The translations under genes were made by a program, and so were the position numbers. Of a DNA stretch of 64,000 nt, positions 44,759 through 52,972 are shown piece by piece (position 1 is the first letter of the stretch; every line of letters begins with the position of its first letter). This DNA comes from Usitatibacter rugosus. Lineage in GTDB: Bacteria > Pseudomonadota > Gammaproteobacteria > Burkholderiales > Usitatibacteraceae. Below the pieces are notes generated by a model. The model was not told where the DNA came from and made no database searches. It saw only the letters and a list, made by a program, of their open reading frames with translations. The stretch spans positions 589,419 to 653,418 of the forward strand of contig NZ_CP053069.1 of the NCBI RefSeq assembly GCF_013003965.1. The letters are read 5' to 3'.

Positions 44759-45274
44759 GAGGAGGGCGAGGGGGGCGGTAGGCCTTTTTTCGTCGCGGGT
44801 AGACCTTGGCGGATCGTGGACTACTCGGGATAGGGATTTGTGTTGATGTCGCTTGCGCAGGTTGCAGGCGGAGCATCCACGACCGGTTCATTTCGCCCCA
44901 CTCCGACGCGAACGGTCCATTCCGCCAGGTCTCCCTCGCGAGAAAAAAGTCCTACGCGACCCCCTGCCCTCCACGACCGAGCTGGAATCAGGGCACTGGA
45001 TCGAACATCGGAGGCCCATCGACGTGCCTCGATCCGCTGCTCTCGACGATGCTGGCCGCGGAGGGCAGGGGGTCGCGTCGGGCTTTTTTCGTTCGGCGAG
45101 AGGACTGGCGAATGAACCGTTCGTGTCGGAGTGCGGCCAAGTGAAACGGTCGTCAATGTCACGTCTGCAGCCGTAGCAAGTGACATCGACACGATGCATC
45201 CACCCGCCTAGTCCACGATCCGCCAGATCCGGGTGCCGAAGGACAAAAGACCGACCGACCCCCTCGCCCTCCTC
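44759..45274. repeat. 516-bp imperfect palindromic non-coding element
   Basis: The gap between ybdK and the convergent Amt-GGDEF gene (44726-45285, 560 bp) holds no convincing gene. Its two halves are diverged inverted copies centred near 45016. Matching outer ends lie at 44759-44774 and 45259-45274 (GAGGAGGGCGAGGGGG), a 17-bp perfect match TGGCGGATCGTGGACTA is at 44807-44823 against 45209-45225, and inner 18-bp arms lie at 44955-44972 and 45060-45077. Hexamer T-runs on each strand sit just outside the inner arms. Short ORFs on both strands mirror one another because of the symmetry; I regard them as artefacts. Confidence 0.85.
44955..45089. terminator. candidate bidirectional terminator stem in the palindrome core
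   Basis: An 18-bp perfect stem (CGCGACCCCCTGCCCTCC against its complement) encloses an 87-nt loop. On the + strand T6 follows at 45084-45089, and on the minus strand the equivalent T6 is at 44948-44943. It sits between convergent genes. The large loop is atypical for intrinsic terminators, so this reading is tentative. Confidence 0.4.
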
Positions 45275-45285
45275 GACTGTGTAGT

Positions 45286-47238
45286 TCAGAGCGAGGGAAC
45301 GAAGTCGTCGTGCCCTTCGCCGTGCGACCGCGCGGCACCCTTGCCGCCGATCTTCGCCGTGTACATCGCGTGGTCCGCGCGCTGCAGCACGGCGCTCGCG
45401 TCTTCCGTATCGCCCGGCTCGACGAAGGCCATGCCGATCGAGGCGGTCACCAGCACTTCCCCGTTCGATAGCGCGATCGGCTCGGCCAGGGCGGCGAGCA
45501 GCTTCTTCGCGACGATGCGGGTTTGCTCGGCATCCTCCAGATCCTCCAGCACCAGCGCGAATTCGTCGCCGCCGAGGCGGGCGACGATGTCCGTGTCGCG
45601 CACGGTGCGCGACATCCGCTTCGCGACCTCGCGCAGCACCTGGTCGCCCGCGTCGTGGCCGAAGCGGTCGTTGATGCCCTTGAAGTTGTCCAGGTCCACG
45701 TAGAAGACGGCGGCCATCTTGCCGGTGCGCGCGGAGCGGGCGAGCGCCCGCTTGATCGCCTCGAAGCAGAGGCGCCGGTTCCCCAGCCCCGTGAGCGTGT
45801 CGTAGTTGGCGAGGTGGGCCACCTTCTTCAGCGCCATCTTGTGGCGGTCGTTCTCCACCTGGAATTTGTCCAGCACGCCGTTGTAGAACATCGCGATCCG
45901 CGCCGCCTCGGTCTCGGGCTCGACGTCCACGCGGCGCGAGAAGTCGCCCTCGCGCGCCTGGTGGTTCATCTGCACGATGAGGTCCAGCACCGAGGAGCCG
46001 GCGCCGTGCTCGGCGATGTTGAGGCCGATGCGTTCCTCGGCGGCGGTGACGCGAAGCCTGAGTACGAGGTTGATCAGCGCGAAGCTCGCATACGAGGCGA
46101 CGAAGGCGTAGGCGCCGATGGAGAGCACGCCGGTCAGCTGCACGAGGAAGAGGTCCCAGCGCGTGAGGCCCGGGAGCCATGCGCCGTCGTGTGCGAAGAG
46201 GGCGACGGCCATCGTGCCCCAGATGCCCGCGAAGAGGTGGACCGGCACGGCGCCCACCGCGTCGTCGATCTTCAGGCGGTCCAGCAGCGACATGCCGAGC
46301 ACGCACACGATACCGCCCACGGCGCCGATGACGAGCGCCGAGGGCGCCGTGACCACGTGGCAATTCGCCGTGATCGCGACCAGCCCCGCGAGGACGCCGT
46401 TCATCGTCCGGTCGACCACCGGGCGGCGAAGCATCGCCCAGGCGAGCGCCAGCGCGGCCAGCCCACCCGTGGCGCCCGCGAGCATGGTGTTCACGATGAT
46501 GCCGGGCACGCGCTCGTCCAATGCGAGAGTCGAGCCGCCGTTGAAGCCGAACCAGCTCACCCACAGCAGGAAGACGCCGAGCGTGGCCATGGGGATGTTG
46601 TAGCCCTCGATCGCGCGGCCGCCGGGGCCGAAGCGGCCGACCCGCGGACCCATCAGCAGGATCGCCGCGAGCGAGACCCAGCCGCCCACCGAATGGACCA
46701 CGGTGGAGCCGGCGAAATCGATGAAGCCCATCTTCCCGAGCCAGCCGGTGACCTGCCCGTCGAGCGCTCCACCCCACGCCCAGTGGCCCGAGACGGGATA
46801 GATCAGCAGCGAGGTGAGGACCGCGGTGGCGCAGTAGGCCGAGAAGCGCATGCGCTCGGCCACGGCACCGGAGACGATGGTCGTGGCCGTGCCGCAGAAC
46901 GCCGCCTGGAAGAAGAAGAACGCCATCACCCAGTTGCTCGGCTTCTCGATGATCGCGTTGGGATCCCAGCCGATCCAGCCGCCCCACGACGGGCCGAACA
47001 TCATGCCGAAGCCCAGCACCGCGAAGAGCGCGCAGGAGATGCAGAAGTCGATGAGGTTCTTGAACGCGACGTTGATCGAGTTCTTGGCGCGCACCAGCCC
47101 GGATTCCACGCAGGTGAACCCCGCCTGCATCGCAACGACGAGGCAGGCCGAGAGCAACACCCAGAGGATGTCGGTCGGGGTATGGACGGGAGTCACGGCA
47201 ACGTCTGCTCCTAGGTGCGCCGGGAGGGACGTTTCCAC
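45286..47238 (-). CDS. ammonium transporter / GGDEF diguanylate cyclase fusion
   Basis: 650 residues. Residues 1-400 are an Amt channel with eleven membrane segments: QAGFTCVESGLVRAKNS, FCGTATTIVSGAVAER, and the twin-His positions in TVVHSVGGW and VPVHLFAGIWGT are present, so conduction may be retained. A linker follows, then a GGDEF domain (about 475-640): YDTLTGLGNR, VDLDNFKGINDRFGHD and an intact GGDEF preceded by an RxxD product-inhibition site (RDTD). It makes cyclic di-GMP in response to external ammonium, by analogy with other Amt-linked sensor proteins. A 16-bp palindrome (47272-47287) lies upstream. Confidence 0.93.
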   Translation of the reverse strand: METSLPAHLGADVAVTPVHTPTDILWVLLSACLVVAMQAGFTCVESGLVRAKNSINVAFKNLIDFCISCALFAVLGFGMMFGPSWGGWIGWDPNAIIEKPSNWVMAFFFFQAAFCGTATTIVSGAVAERMRFSAYCATAVLTSLLIYPVSGHWAWGGALDGQVTGWLGKMGFIDFAGSTVVHSVGGWVSLAAILLMGPRVGRFGPGGRAIEGYNIPMATLGVFLLWVSWFGFNGGSTLALDERVPGIIVNTMLAGATGGLAALALAWAMLRRPVVDRTMNGVLAGLVAITANCHVVTAPSALVIGAVGGIVCVLGMSLLDRLKIDDAVGAVPVHLFAGIWGTMAVALFAHDGAWLPGLTRWDLFLVQLTGVLSIGAYAFVASYASFALINLVLRLRVTAAEERIGLNIAEHGAGSSVLDLIVQMNHQAREGDFSRRVDVEPETEAARIAMFYNGVLDKFQVENDRHKMALKKVAHLANYDTLTGLGNRRLCFEAIKRALARSARTGKMAAVFYVDLDNFKGINDRFGHDAGDQVLREVAKRMSRTVRDTDIVARLGGDEFALVLEDLEDAEQTRIVAKKLLAALAEPIALSNGEVLVTASIGMAFVEPGDTEDASAVLQRADHAMYTAKIGGKGAARSHGEGHDDFVPSL

Positions 47239-47271
47239 TGCGAGGACGGGGTGCGGCTCGTTGTTCTGGCG

Positions 47272-47287
47272 CGCCGGGAACCCGGCG
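47272..47287. promoter_or_regulatory. GC palindrome upstream of the Amt-GGDEF gene
   Basis: CGCCGGG-AA-CCCGGCG, a perfect 7+2+7 inverted repeat 34 bp upstream of the Amt-GGDEF start codon. It could be an operator or a leader hairpin. In GC-rich DNA such short symmetry may arise by chance. Confidence 0.25.
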
Positions 47288-47491
47288 TCGTGAACCTAGG
47301 ATAGCCGGAACGCCCGCCGGCCGGGAATTACGGGTGTCACGGGCCCCGGGCGGGGGAATTCATCCCTTCCCGGACGCCGCCCACGCTGTCCATTTTTCAC
47401 CTTCCGCCCGGCCCGGCGGCGGGCTATCGTGGCCGTGAAAGACAACAACAAGAACAAGAACGAAAACAAAAACAAGACTCAGGAGAAAACC

Positions 47492-48247
47492 ATGTTCGCA
47501 ATCGTCAGCATCTTCGCCGTACTGATCGTCCTCTTCGCCTCGCTCTTCTGGCTCTCGCGGCATCTGCAGGGCCAGCAACGCGCCCAACGCGCCCGGTTCA
47601 TCGCCGCGTACCGGTTCCCCGCGGCGCTCATGCGCAAATACAGCGAGGCACATCCGTCCCTCGGCCTGCTCGAAGTCCGCAAGGTCTTCGAGGGCCTCCG
47701 CCAATACTTCCTCGCGTGCCTCGCTGCACAGCGCGGATCGATCGCGCCCTCGGTCGGCATGCCCTCGCGCGCCGTCGACGACGCGTGGCACGACTTCATC
47801 CTGATGACGCGCGACTACCAGGCCTTCTGCCGCCAGGCCTTCGGCAGCTACCTGCACCACGCTCCCGAGGGCGTGATGGCCACGCCGATGCGCGATGCGC
47901 TCGCGAACACGCTGCACCAGTTGCGCAAGCCCCTGCCCGGTGCCGCCGCGTGGGCGACCGTCGGAGCGGTACCGCTGCTCTTCGCGATGGACCGGGAGCT
48001 GCGTGTCGAGGATGGGTACCTGCACGACGAGGAGACCCTCGCCTCGCTCGAGACGGCGCGGGACAGCCTCGAGCGGAAAGGCCGCGACGGCAGCGGGGCG
48101 GGCGGGGGGTGCGGCGGTTCCGCCGGCAGCGGCTCTTCGGGAAGCGGCGGGTGCTGCAGCGGCGCCAGCAGCGGCGGGTGCTGTGGCGGCGGCGGAGGCG
48201 GTGGCGGGGGAGGCTGCGGTGGCGGGGGCGGTTGCGGAAGCGACTAG
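47492..48247 (+). CDS. membrane protein with Gly/Cys-rich tail
   Basis: 251 residues. Residues 1-20 form one membrane segment (MFAIVSIFAVLIVLFASLFW). The central domain contains AVDDAWHDFILMTRDYQAF and FGSYLHHAPEG, a His/Trp pattern seen in proteins annotated as glycine-rich domain-containing or TIGR04222-like. The last 50 residues are almost only Gly, Ser and Cys, with nine Cys arranged as single and paired residues, a possible metal-binding or cross-linking tail. AGGAG lies at a good distance before ATG 47492; a GTG at 47429 is an alternative. The stop overlaps the convergent DUF3144 gene. Confidence 0.75.
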   Translation: MFAIVSIFAVLIVLFASLFWLSRHLQGQQRAQRARFIAAYRFPAALMRKYSEAHPSLGLLEVRKVFEGLRQYFLACLAAQRGSIAPSVGMPSRAVDDAWHDFILMTRDYQAFCRQAFGSYLHHAPEGVMATPMRDALANTLHQLRKPLPGAAAWATVGAVPLLFAMDRELRVEDGYLHDEETLASLETARDSLERKGRDGSGAGGGCGGSAGSGSSGSGGCCSGASSGGCCGGGGGGGGGGCGGGGGCGSD

Positions 48248-48534
48248 TCCGCCCGCGCCTTCAGGAACTCCACGTTCTCGAGGAACATCGACCGGTAGTG
48301 CGCCGCGAAGAACTTCTCCGCCTCGTCCGCGGTCTGGCCGGGGTTGTTGTCGTCGCCCCGGTGCATCCACGTGAACGCGTTGTAGCGCGCCGCGGCGAAG
48401 AGCAGCGCGGCGGAGACGCGCGAGCGGTGGTGCTTCTCGTCGTTCATCTTGTTCGCTTCGTTGATGAAGCGCGTGACGAGGTCGAAGAAGACCTGGTCGT
48501 CCTGCGAGATGTTGCTGCTGCGTTCGGTCGTCAT
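48244..48534 (-). CDS. DUF3144 family protein
   Basis: 96 residues: small, soluble and helical. DQVFFDLVTRFINEANKMND and AALLFAAARYNAF, with AEKFFAAHYRSMFLENVEFL at the end, match the DUF3144 family, which has no assigned function. It starts at ATG 48534, overlapping the stop of the FAD oxidase gene (TGATG), so it is probably translated from the same message. Confidence 0.85.
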   Translation of the reverse strand: MTTERSSNISQDDQVFFDLVTRFINEANKMNDEKHHRSRVSAALLFAAARYNAFTWMHRGDDNNPGQTADEAEKFFAAHYRSMFLENVEFLKARAD

Positions 48535-49961
48535 CAAAGCACCTTCCCGGGATTCATGATGCCGTGGGGATCGAGCGTCTTCTTGATGTTGCGCATGAGC
48601 TCCAGCTCCAGCGGATCCTTGTAGCGCTTGATCTCGTCGCGCTTCAGCTGCCCCAGGCCGTGCTCGGCGCTGATGGAGCCGCCGAGGGACTGCACCACGT
48701 CGTAGACGATGTGGTTCACGTCGGCGGCCTGGCGGAAGAATTCCTCCGCGGCCTGGCGCTCCGATTTCGAGCAGTTGTAGTGGATGTTGCCGTCGCCCAC
48801 GTGGCCGAAGGCGACGATGCGGATGTCGGGATACTTCTCGGCGAGCGCCTTTCCGGCCAGGGCGTAGAGCTCCGGCACGCGCGAGACGGGCACGGCCACG
48901 TCGTGCTTGATCGAGACGCCGTCCTGCTTCTGCGCTTCCGAGATGTTCTCGCGCAGGCCCCAGAGGGCGAGGCGTTGCGCGTCGCTGGAGGCCAGCGCGG
49001 CGTCGCGTACGAGGCCTTCCTCGACGGCGCTGCCGAGCGCCTCTTCCAGCGTGGCGTTGGCGGTGGCGGCGTCCGCGTTGTCCGAGAGCTCGACCAGCAC
49101 GTAGGCCGGATAGGGCTCGGAGAGCGGGTCGCGCGTGTTGGGGATGTGCTTCAGCACGAGGTCGACGCAGATGCGCGGCAGGTACTCGAAGGCGGTGATG
49201 CGGTCGCCGCACGCTTCGCGGAGCTTGCCCAGCAGCGTGACGGCTTGTTCCGGTCCGTCGATCGCGGCCATGGCGGTGGCCATCGCGCGCGGTCGCGGAA
49301 AGAGCTTGAGCACCGCGGCGGTGATGATGCCCAGCGTGCCCTCGGCGCCGACGAAGAGGTGTTTCAAGTCGTAGCCGGTGTTGTCCTTGCGCAGGCCACG
49401 CAGGCCGTTCCACACGCGCCCATCGGGCAGTACGACTTCGAGGCCCAGCACCAGCTCGCGCGTGTTGCCGTAGCGCAGCACGCCGGTGCCGCCGGCGTTG
49501 GTCGAGAGATTGCCGCCGATCTCGCAGCTCCCCTCGGCGCCCAGCGAAAGGGGAAAGAGACGATCGGCGCCGGCGGCGACGCGCTGCAACTCGGCCAGCA
49601 CGCAGCCGGCCTCCACCGTCATCGTGTTGTTGGCGGCGTCGACCGCGCGCACCTTGTTCATGCGCGAGAGGTTCACGATCACCTGGGTGCCCGACTCGTC
49701 GGGCGTGGCGCCGCCGCACATGCTCGTGTTGCCGCCCTGCGGGACGATGGCGACGCGCGCATCGGAGAGCGCCTTCACGACCGCCGCGACTTCCGCGGTG
49801 GACGCGGGCTTCACCACCAGCGCCGCCTTGCCGTGGTACTGGCCGCGCCAGTCGGTCTCGAAGGGCTCGCGCGCATGGGCGTCGGTGACCAGCCCCGCAT
49901 CGCCCACGATGGCGCGCAGGCGATCGGCAAGGCCGCTGGGAAGGTGGGCGAGATCGTTCAT
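48534..49961 (-). CDS. FAD-linked 2-hydroxyacid oxidoreductase (GlcD/D2HGDH-like)
   Basis: 475 residues. The PCMH-type FAD domain shows VPQGGNTSMCGGATPDE, CEIGGNLSTNAGGTGVLRYG and FVGAEGTLGIITAAVLKL; the C-terminal domain has VSIKHDVAVPVSRVPEL, FGHVGDGNIHYN and SISAEHGLGQLKRDE, with metal-binding His residues. These enzymes oxidise D-lactate, glycolate or D-2-hydroxyglutarate; the D2HGDH-like branch seems most likely but the exact substrate is open. It lies 10 bp downstream of rfaE2 on the minus strand... its start at 49961 faces the rfaE2 stop at 49972, giving an rfaE2-oxidase-DUF3144 order. Confidence 0.88.
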   Translation of the reverse strand: MNDLAHLPSGLADRLRAIVGDAGLVTDAHAREPFETDWRGQYHGKAALVVKPASTAEVAAVVKALSDARVAIVPQGGNTSMCGGATPDESGTQVIVNLSRMNKVRAVDAANNTMTVEAGCVLAELQRVAAGADRLFPLSLGAEGSCEIGGNLSTNAGGTGVLRYGNTRELVLGLEVVLPDGRVWNGLRGLRKDNTGYDLKHLFVGAEGTLGIITAAVLKLFPRPRAMATAMAAIDGPEQAVTLLGKLREACGDRITAFEYLPRICVDLVLKHIPNTRDPLSEPYPAYVLVELSDNADAATANATLEEALGSAVEEGLVRDAALASSDAQRLALWGLRENISEAQKQDGVSIKHDVAVPVSRVPELYALAGKALAEKYPDIRIVAFGHVGDGNIHYNCSKSERQAAEEFFRQAADVNHIVYDVVQSLGGSISAEHGLGQLKRDEIKRYKDPLELELMRNIKKTLDPHGIMNPGKVL

Positions 49962-49971
49962 GCGGCAGCTT

Positions 49972-50445
49972 TCAGGAGCGGACCTTGGCGAGGAGCTTGG
50001 TCGTGGAGCGGTCGTGCTGGAAGGCGATCGAGTGGACCGTGCCGCCCCAGCCCATCACCTCGTGGCCGCCGACGATCTTGTCCACGGCCCAGTCGCCGCC
50101 CTTCACCAGGCGGTCGGGCTTGCATTCGAGGATGCGCTGGATCGGCGTGTCTTCGTCGAACCACGTGACGAGTGCCACGCTCTCCAGCGCGGCGGCCACG
50201 GCGGCGCGGTCCTCGAGCGGGTTCACGGGGCGGTCGTCGCCCTTGCCGAGGCGGCGCACCGACGCATCGGTATTCAGCGCGAGGACCAGCGAGGCCCCCA
50301 GCGCCCGCGCTTCGGCGAGGTAGGTCACGTGACCGCGGTGGAGGATGTCGAACACGCCGTTCGTGAACACGAGCGGGCGGGGCAGCGCCGCGGCGCGGCG
50401 GGGGAGGTCTTCAGGGGAGCAGAGCTTGGATTCGAACGCCGTCAT
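49972..50445 (-). CDS. rfaE2: D-glycero-beta-D-manno-heptose 1-phosphate adenylyltransferase
   Basis: 157 residues, the stand-alone nucleotidyltransferase half of HldE. The signature TNGVFDILHRGHVTYL carries the cytidylyltransferase-type HxGH variant; later LVLALNTDASVRRLGKG and PDRLVKGGDW follow the family. It activates heptose-1-phosphate for LPS inner-core synthesis, which agrees with a Gram-negative envelope. The start is ATG 50445; an in-frame ATG nine bases upstream (50454) is equally possible. Confidence 0.93.
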   Translation of the reverse strand: MTAFESKLCSPEDLPRRAAALPRPLVFTNGVFDILHRGHVTYLAEARALGASLVLALNTDASVRRLGKGDDRPVNPLEDRAAVAAALESVALVTWFDEDTPIQRILECKPDRLVKGGDWAVDKIVGGHEVMGWGGTVHSIAFQHDRSTTKLLAKVRS

Positions 50446-50518
50446 TGACGACATTCTAGGGCAATGCGGAGAGGGATTCCCGTCGCAAGCGGGGACGAAA
50501 ATGGACGCGCTGTTTTTT

Positions 50519-50668
50519 AAGGGGAGGAGGGGGAGGAAAGGCGGAGGAGGGAGAGGAAAACAGGAAAGGGATGGCGGCAAGGGTGATCGGTCACGTTCGA
50601 TGCTTGAGGCACCCATCCCACTTATGCTTTCCTCTCCCTCCTCCGCTTTTCCTCCCCCTCCTCCCCTT
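50519..50668. repeat. homopurine/homopyrimidine inverted repeat element
   Basis: The gap 50446-50712 has no gene. It holds 41-nt arms at 50519-50559 and 50628-50668 that match at 40 of 41 positions. One arm is almost entirely purine (GGGGAGGAGGGGGAGGAAA then a near-copy), so each arm also contains an internal 19-20-bp direct repeat. The 68-nt loop holds further symmetry (GGGATGG/CCATCCC and GTGA-TCGG-TCAC). T6 lies just outside the left arm. It could be a small transposable relic or a structured regulatory element. Confidence 0.85.
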
Positions 50669-50712
50669 TCAATCCGGCGGTCGCGCGTCGATCCGCATGA
50701 TCTCGACGAAGA

Positions 50713-51555
50713 TCAAGCCGCCGCGGGGCGGCGGCCGATCAGTTCCTTGCGGAAGCGGTTCAAGTCGTTGGCGCTGTCGATCGTGCGGTCGTAGAGCGTG
50801 GAGAGCTTGGCGAAGATCGTGTTGATCACCTTGCCCTCCTGCAGCTTGCCGAACTGGATCTGCTGGTCGAGCCAGCGCTCGAGCCACTCCGGATCGGGGA
50901 GCTTGGACTGCACCGTGTCCGCGGGGAACATGCCCTTGTTCACGTGCAGGTTGGTCGGGTGCAGGGGCTTGCCGGTGCGGGCGGCCGAGGCCATCAGCAC
51001 GCCGATCTTGGCGAAGGCCACCCGGGCCTCGTCGCCCATGCGCTCGATCGCGCGGCGCATGTACTTGAAGTAGGCGCCGGCGTGGCGCGCTTCGTCCCCG
51101 GAGAGCGTCTCGTAGATGCGCTTGATCACCGGTTCGGTGTGCCATTCGGCGGCGCGCCGGTACCACTGGGTGAGGCGGATCTCGCCGCAGAAATGCAGCA
51201 TCAGCGTCTCGAGGGCGGGGGCGGGATCGAACGGGAAGCGAACGGCGTGCAGCTCGGCCTCGGTGGGCATCAGCTCCGGGCGGAAGCGGCGCAGGTATTC
51301 GATCAGCACGAGGGAGTGCTTCTGCTCCTCGTAGAACCAGATCGACATGAAGGCGGAGAAGTCGCTGTCCTCCTGGTTGTCCCGGAGGAACATCTCCGTG
51401 GCGGGCAGGGCCGACCATTCGGTGATGGCGTTCATCTTGATGGTCTGGGCCTGCTCGTCGGAGAGGCGCGACGCATCGAATTGGTGCCAAGGGATGTCCT
51501 TGGCCATCTCCCAGCGGGCCTTCTCGAACGATGTAAAAAGATCCGTGTAGAGCAT
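50713..51555 (-). CDS. ferritin-like di-iron protein (acyl desaturase-like)
   Basis: 280 residues, helical. Di-iron ligand motifs: EWSALPATEM, YEEQKH (ExxH), CGEIRLTQWY and DEARHAG (second ExxH), the four-helix pattern of the ferritin/acyl-ACP-desaturase group. It is soluble with no membrane segment. It diverges over 133 bp from the FAD-DUF1365-CFA lipid cluster, which makes an oxygen-dependent fatty-acyl modification its likely job (inference). Alternative: a generic rubrerythrin-like oxidase. Confidence 0.82.
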   Translation of the reverse strand: MLYTDLFTSFEKARWEMAKDIPWHQFDASRLSDEQAQTIKMNAITEWSALPATEMFLRDNQEDSDFSAFMSIWFYEEQKHSLVLIEYLRRFRPELMPTEAELHAVRFPFDPAPALETLMLHFCGEIRLTQWYRRAAEWHTEPVIKRIYETLSGDEARHAGAYFKYMRRAIERMGDEARVAFAKIGVLMASAARTGKPLHPTNLHVNKGMFPADTVQSKLPDPEWLERWLDQQIQFGKLQEGKVINTIFAKLSTLYDRTIDSANDLNRFRKELIGRRPAAA

Positions 51556-51688
51556 TGTTGTCGTCCCTGATTTTCGCCTTGCCCGGGTAGGTTACCGCAT
51601 CCCGCATCCACCCCTTAGGCTCGCACGTAAACGCTTCGTTCATGTTACGTTCAGCCAGAGAAGCCGGATTCACGGCCCGAATAGCGGT

Positions 51689-52972
51689 ATGACCCCCCCA
51701 CAATCGCAGAAGATCGCCGTCGTTGGCGCCGGCATTTCGGGCTTGGCTTGTGCCTGGCTCCTCGCGTCGCGACACCACGTCACCCTTTACGAAGCCGGCT
51801 CGTACCTGGGCGGGCACACCAATACGGTCGACGTGACCGCCGGCGGGGTCACCCATCCGGTGGATACCGGCTTCCTGGTCTACAACGACCGCACCTACCC
51901 GAACCTGATCCGCCTCTTCGAGCGCCTGCGCGTGCCGAGCGCGCTGTCGGACATGTCCTTCTCCGTGCGCATCGGCGCGGGCGAGCTGGAATGGGCCGGC
52001 CACAACCTGGCCACCGTCTTCGCCCAGCCCTCGAACCTCGTGAGCCCGTCCTTCCTGCGGATGCTTCGCGACCTGATGCGCTTCAACAAGCAGACGTCGC
52101 TCCTCGCCGCCGCGGGCACGCCCATCCGGGGCACGCTCGGGCAGTTCCTCGACGAGGGCGGCTATGGACACGAGCTGCGCCAGCTCTATCTCCACCCGAT
52201 GGCCGCGTGCATCTGGTCCACGCCCTCGGCGCAGGTGAACCGCTTCCCGCTGCAGACCTTCGTCACCTTCTGCCACAACCACGGCCTGCTCGCGGTGACC
52301 AACCGCCCGCAGTGGCGCACGGTGGCCGGCGGCGCCCGCGAGTACGTGCGCAAGATCGCGGCCACGCTCCCCGACGTGCGCCTGAACAGCGCCGTGCGCC
52401 GCGTGGCGCGTGACGCGCAAGGTGTCGCGGTCTCCACCGATCTCGGCACGGAGCGCTACGACCAGGTGGTGATGGCCACGCACACCGACCAGTCGCTGCG
52501 CATCCTTGCCCACGTCTCGCCCGAGGAGCGCTCGGTGCTCGAGGCCATTCCCTACCAGCCCAACAAGGCGGTGCTGCACACGGATGCGAAGGTCCTTCCG
52601 AACCGCAAGCGCGCCTGGGCGGCCTGGAATTTCTTCTCGCCGCGCCGCGAGCTCACCGACGAGCCGGTGACGCTGTCCTACCTCATCAACAAGCTGCAGC
52701 CGCTCCCGTTCACGGCGCCCGTGGTGGTGACGATGAACCCGCAGAAGGACGCGAAGTTCGCCCCCGATCCGCGACTGGTGCTGGACGAGTTCGACTATCA
52801 CCACCCCGTCTTCCTCGAAGGCTCGGACGAAGCCAAGGCGCGCGTCGAGTCGCTGCAGGGCGAGCGCCGCACCTGGTTCGCGGGCGCGTGGACGCGCTAC
52901 GGCTTCCACGAGGACGGCCTGCTCTCCGCGATCAAGGTCGCGAAGAAGCTCGACCCGGAGACCGCGTGGTGA
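51689..52972 (+). CDS. FAD-dependent amine-oxidase-like oxidoreductase
   Basis: 427 residues. The Rossmann fingerprint AVVGAGISGLACAWLL is at the N-terminus, then GGHTNTVDV and DTGFLVYNDRTYPNLI, and a C-terminal FAD motif near WFAGAWTRYGFHEDGLLSA. This family sits next to DUF1365 and CFA synthase in many proteobacteria. It probably acts on acyl chains or polyprenoids. It is the first gene of the cluster; the DUF1365 gene starts inside its stop (GTGA overlap). Confidence 0.9.
   Translation: MTPPQSQKIAVVGAGISGLACAWLLASRHHVTLYEAGSYLGGHTNTVDVTAGGVTHPVDTGFLVYNDRTYPNLIRLFERLRVPSALSDMSFSVRIGAGELEWAGHNLATVFAQPSNLVSPSFLRMLRDLMRFNKQTSLLAAAGTPIRGTLGQFLDEGGYGHELRQLYLHPMAACIWSTPSAQVNRFPLQTFVTFCHNHGLLAVTNRPQWRTVAGGAREYVRKIAATLPDVRLNSAVRRVARDAQGVAVSTDLGTERYDQVVMATHTDQSLRILAHVSPEERSVLEAIPYQPNKAVLHTDAKVLPNRKRAWAAWNFFSPRRELTDEPVTLSYLINKLQPLPFTAPVVVTMNPQKDAKFAPDPRLVLDEFDYHHPVFLEGSDEAKARVESLQGERRTWFAGAWTRYGFHEDGLLSAIKVAKKLDPETAW

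Noticed and set aside
44821-45192. Mirrored short ORFs on both strands of the palindromic element that seem to encode similar peptides
   Set aside because: The similarity follows from the inverted repeat itself; no ribosome-binding site, signal or domain supports them.
48534-49961. Naming the FAD oxidase glcD or dld
   Set aside because: No glcE/glcF neighbours are present and the family covers several 2-hydroxyacids, so a specific name is not supported.
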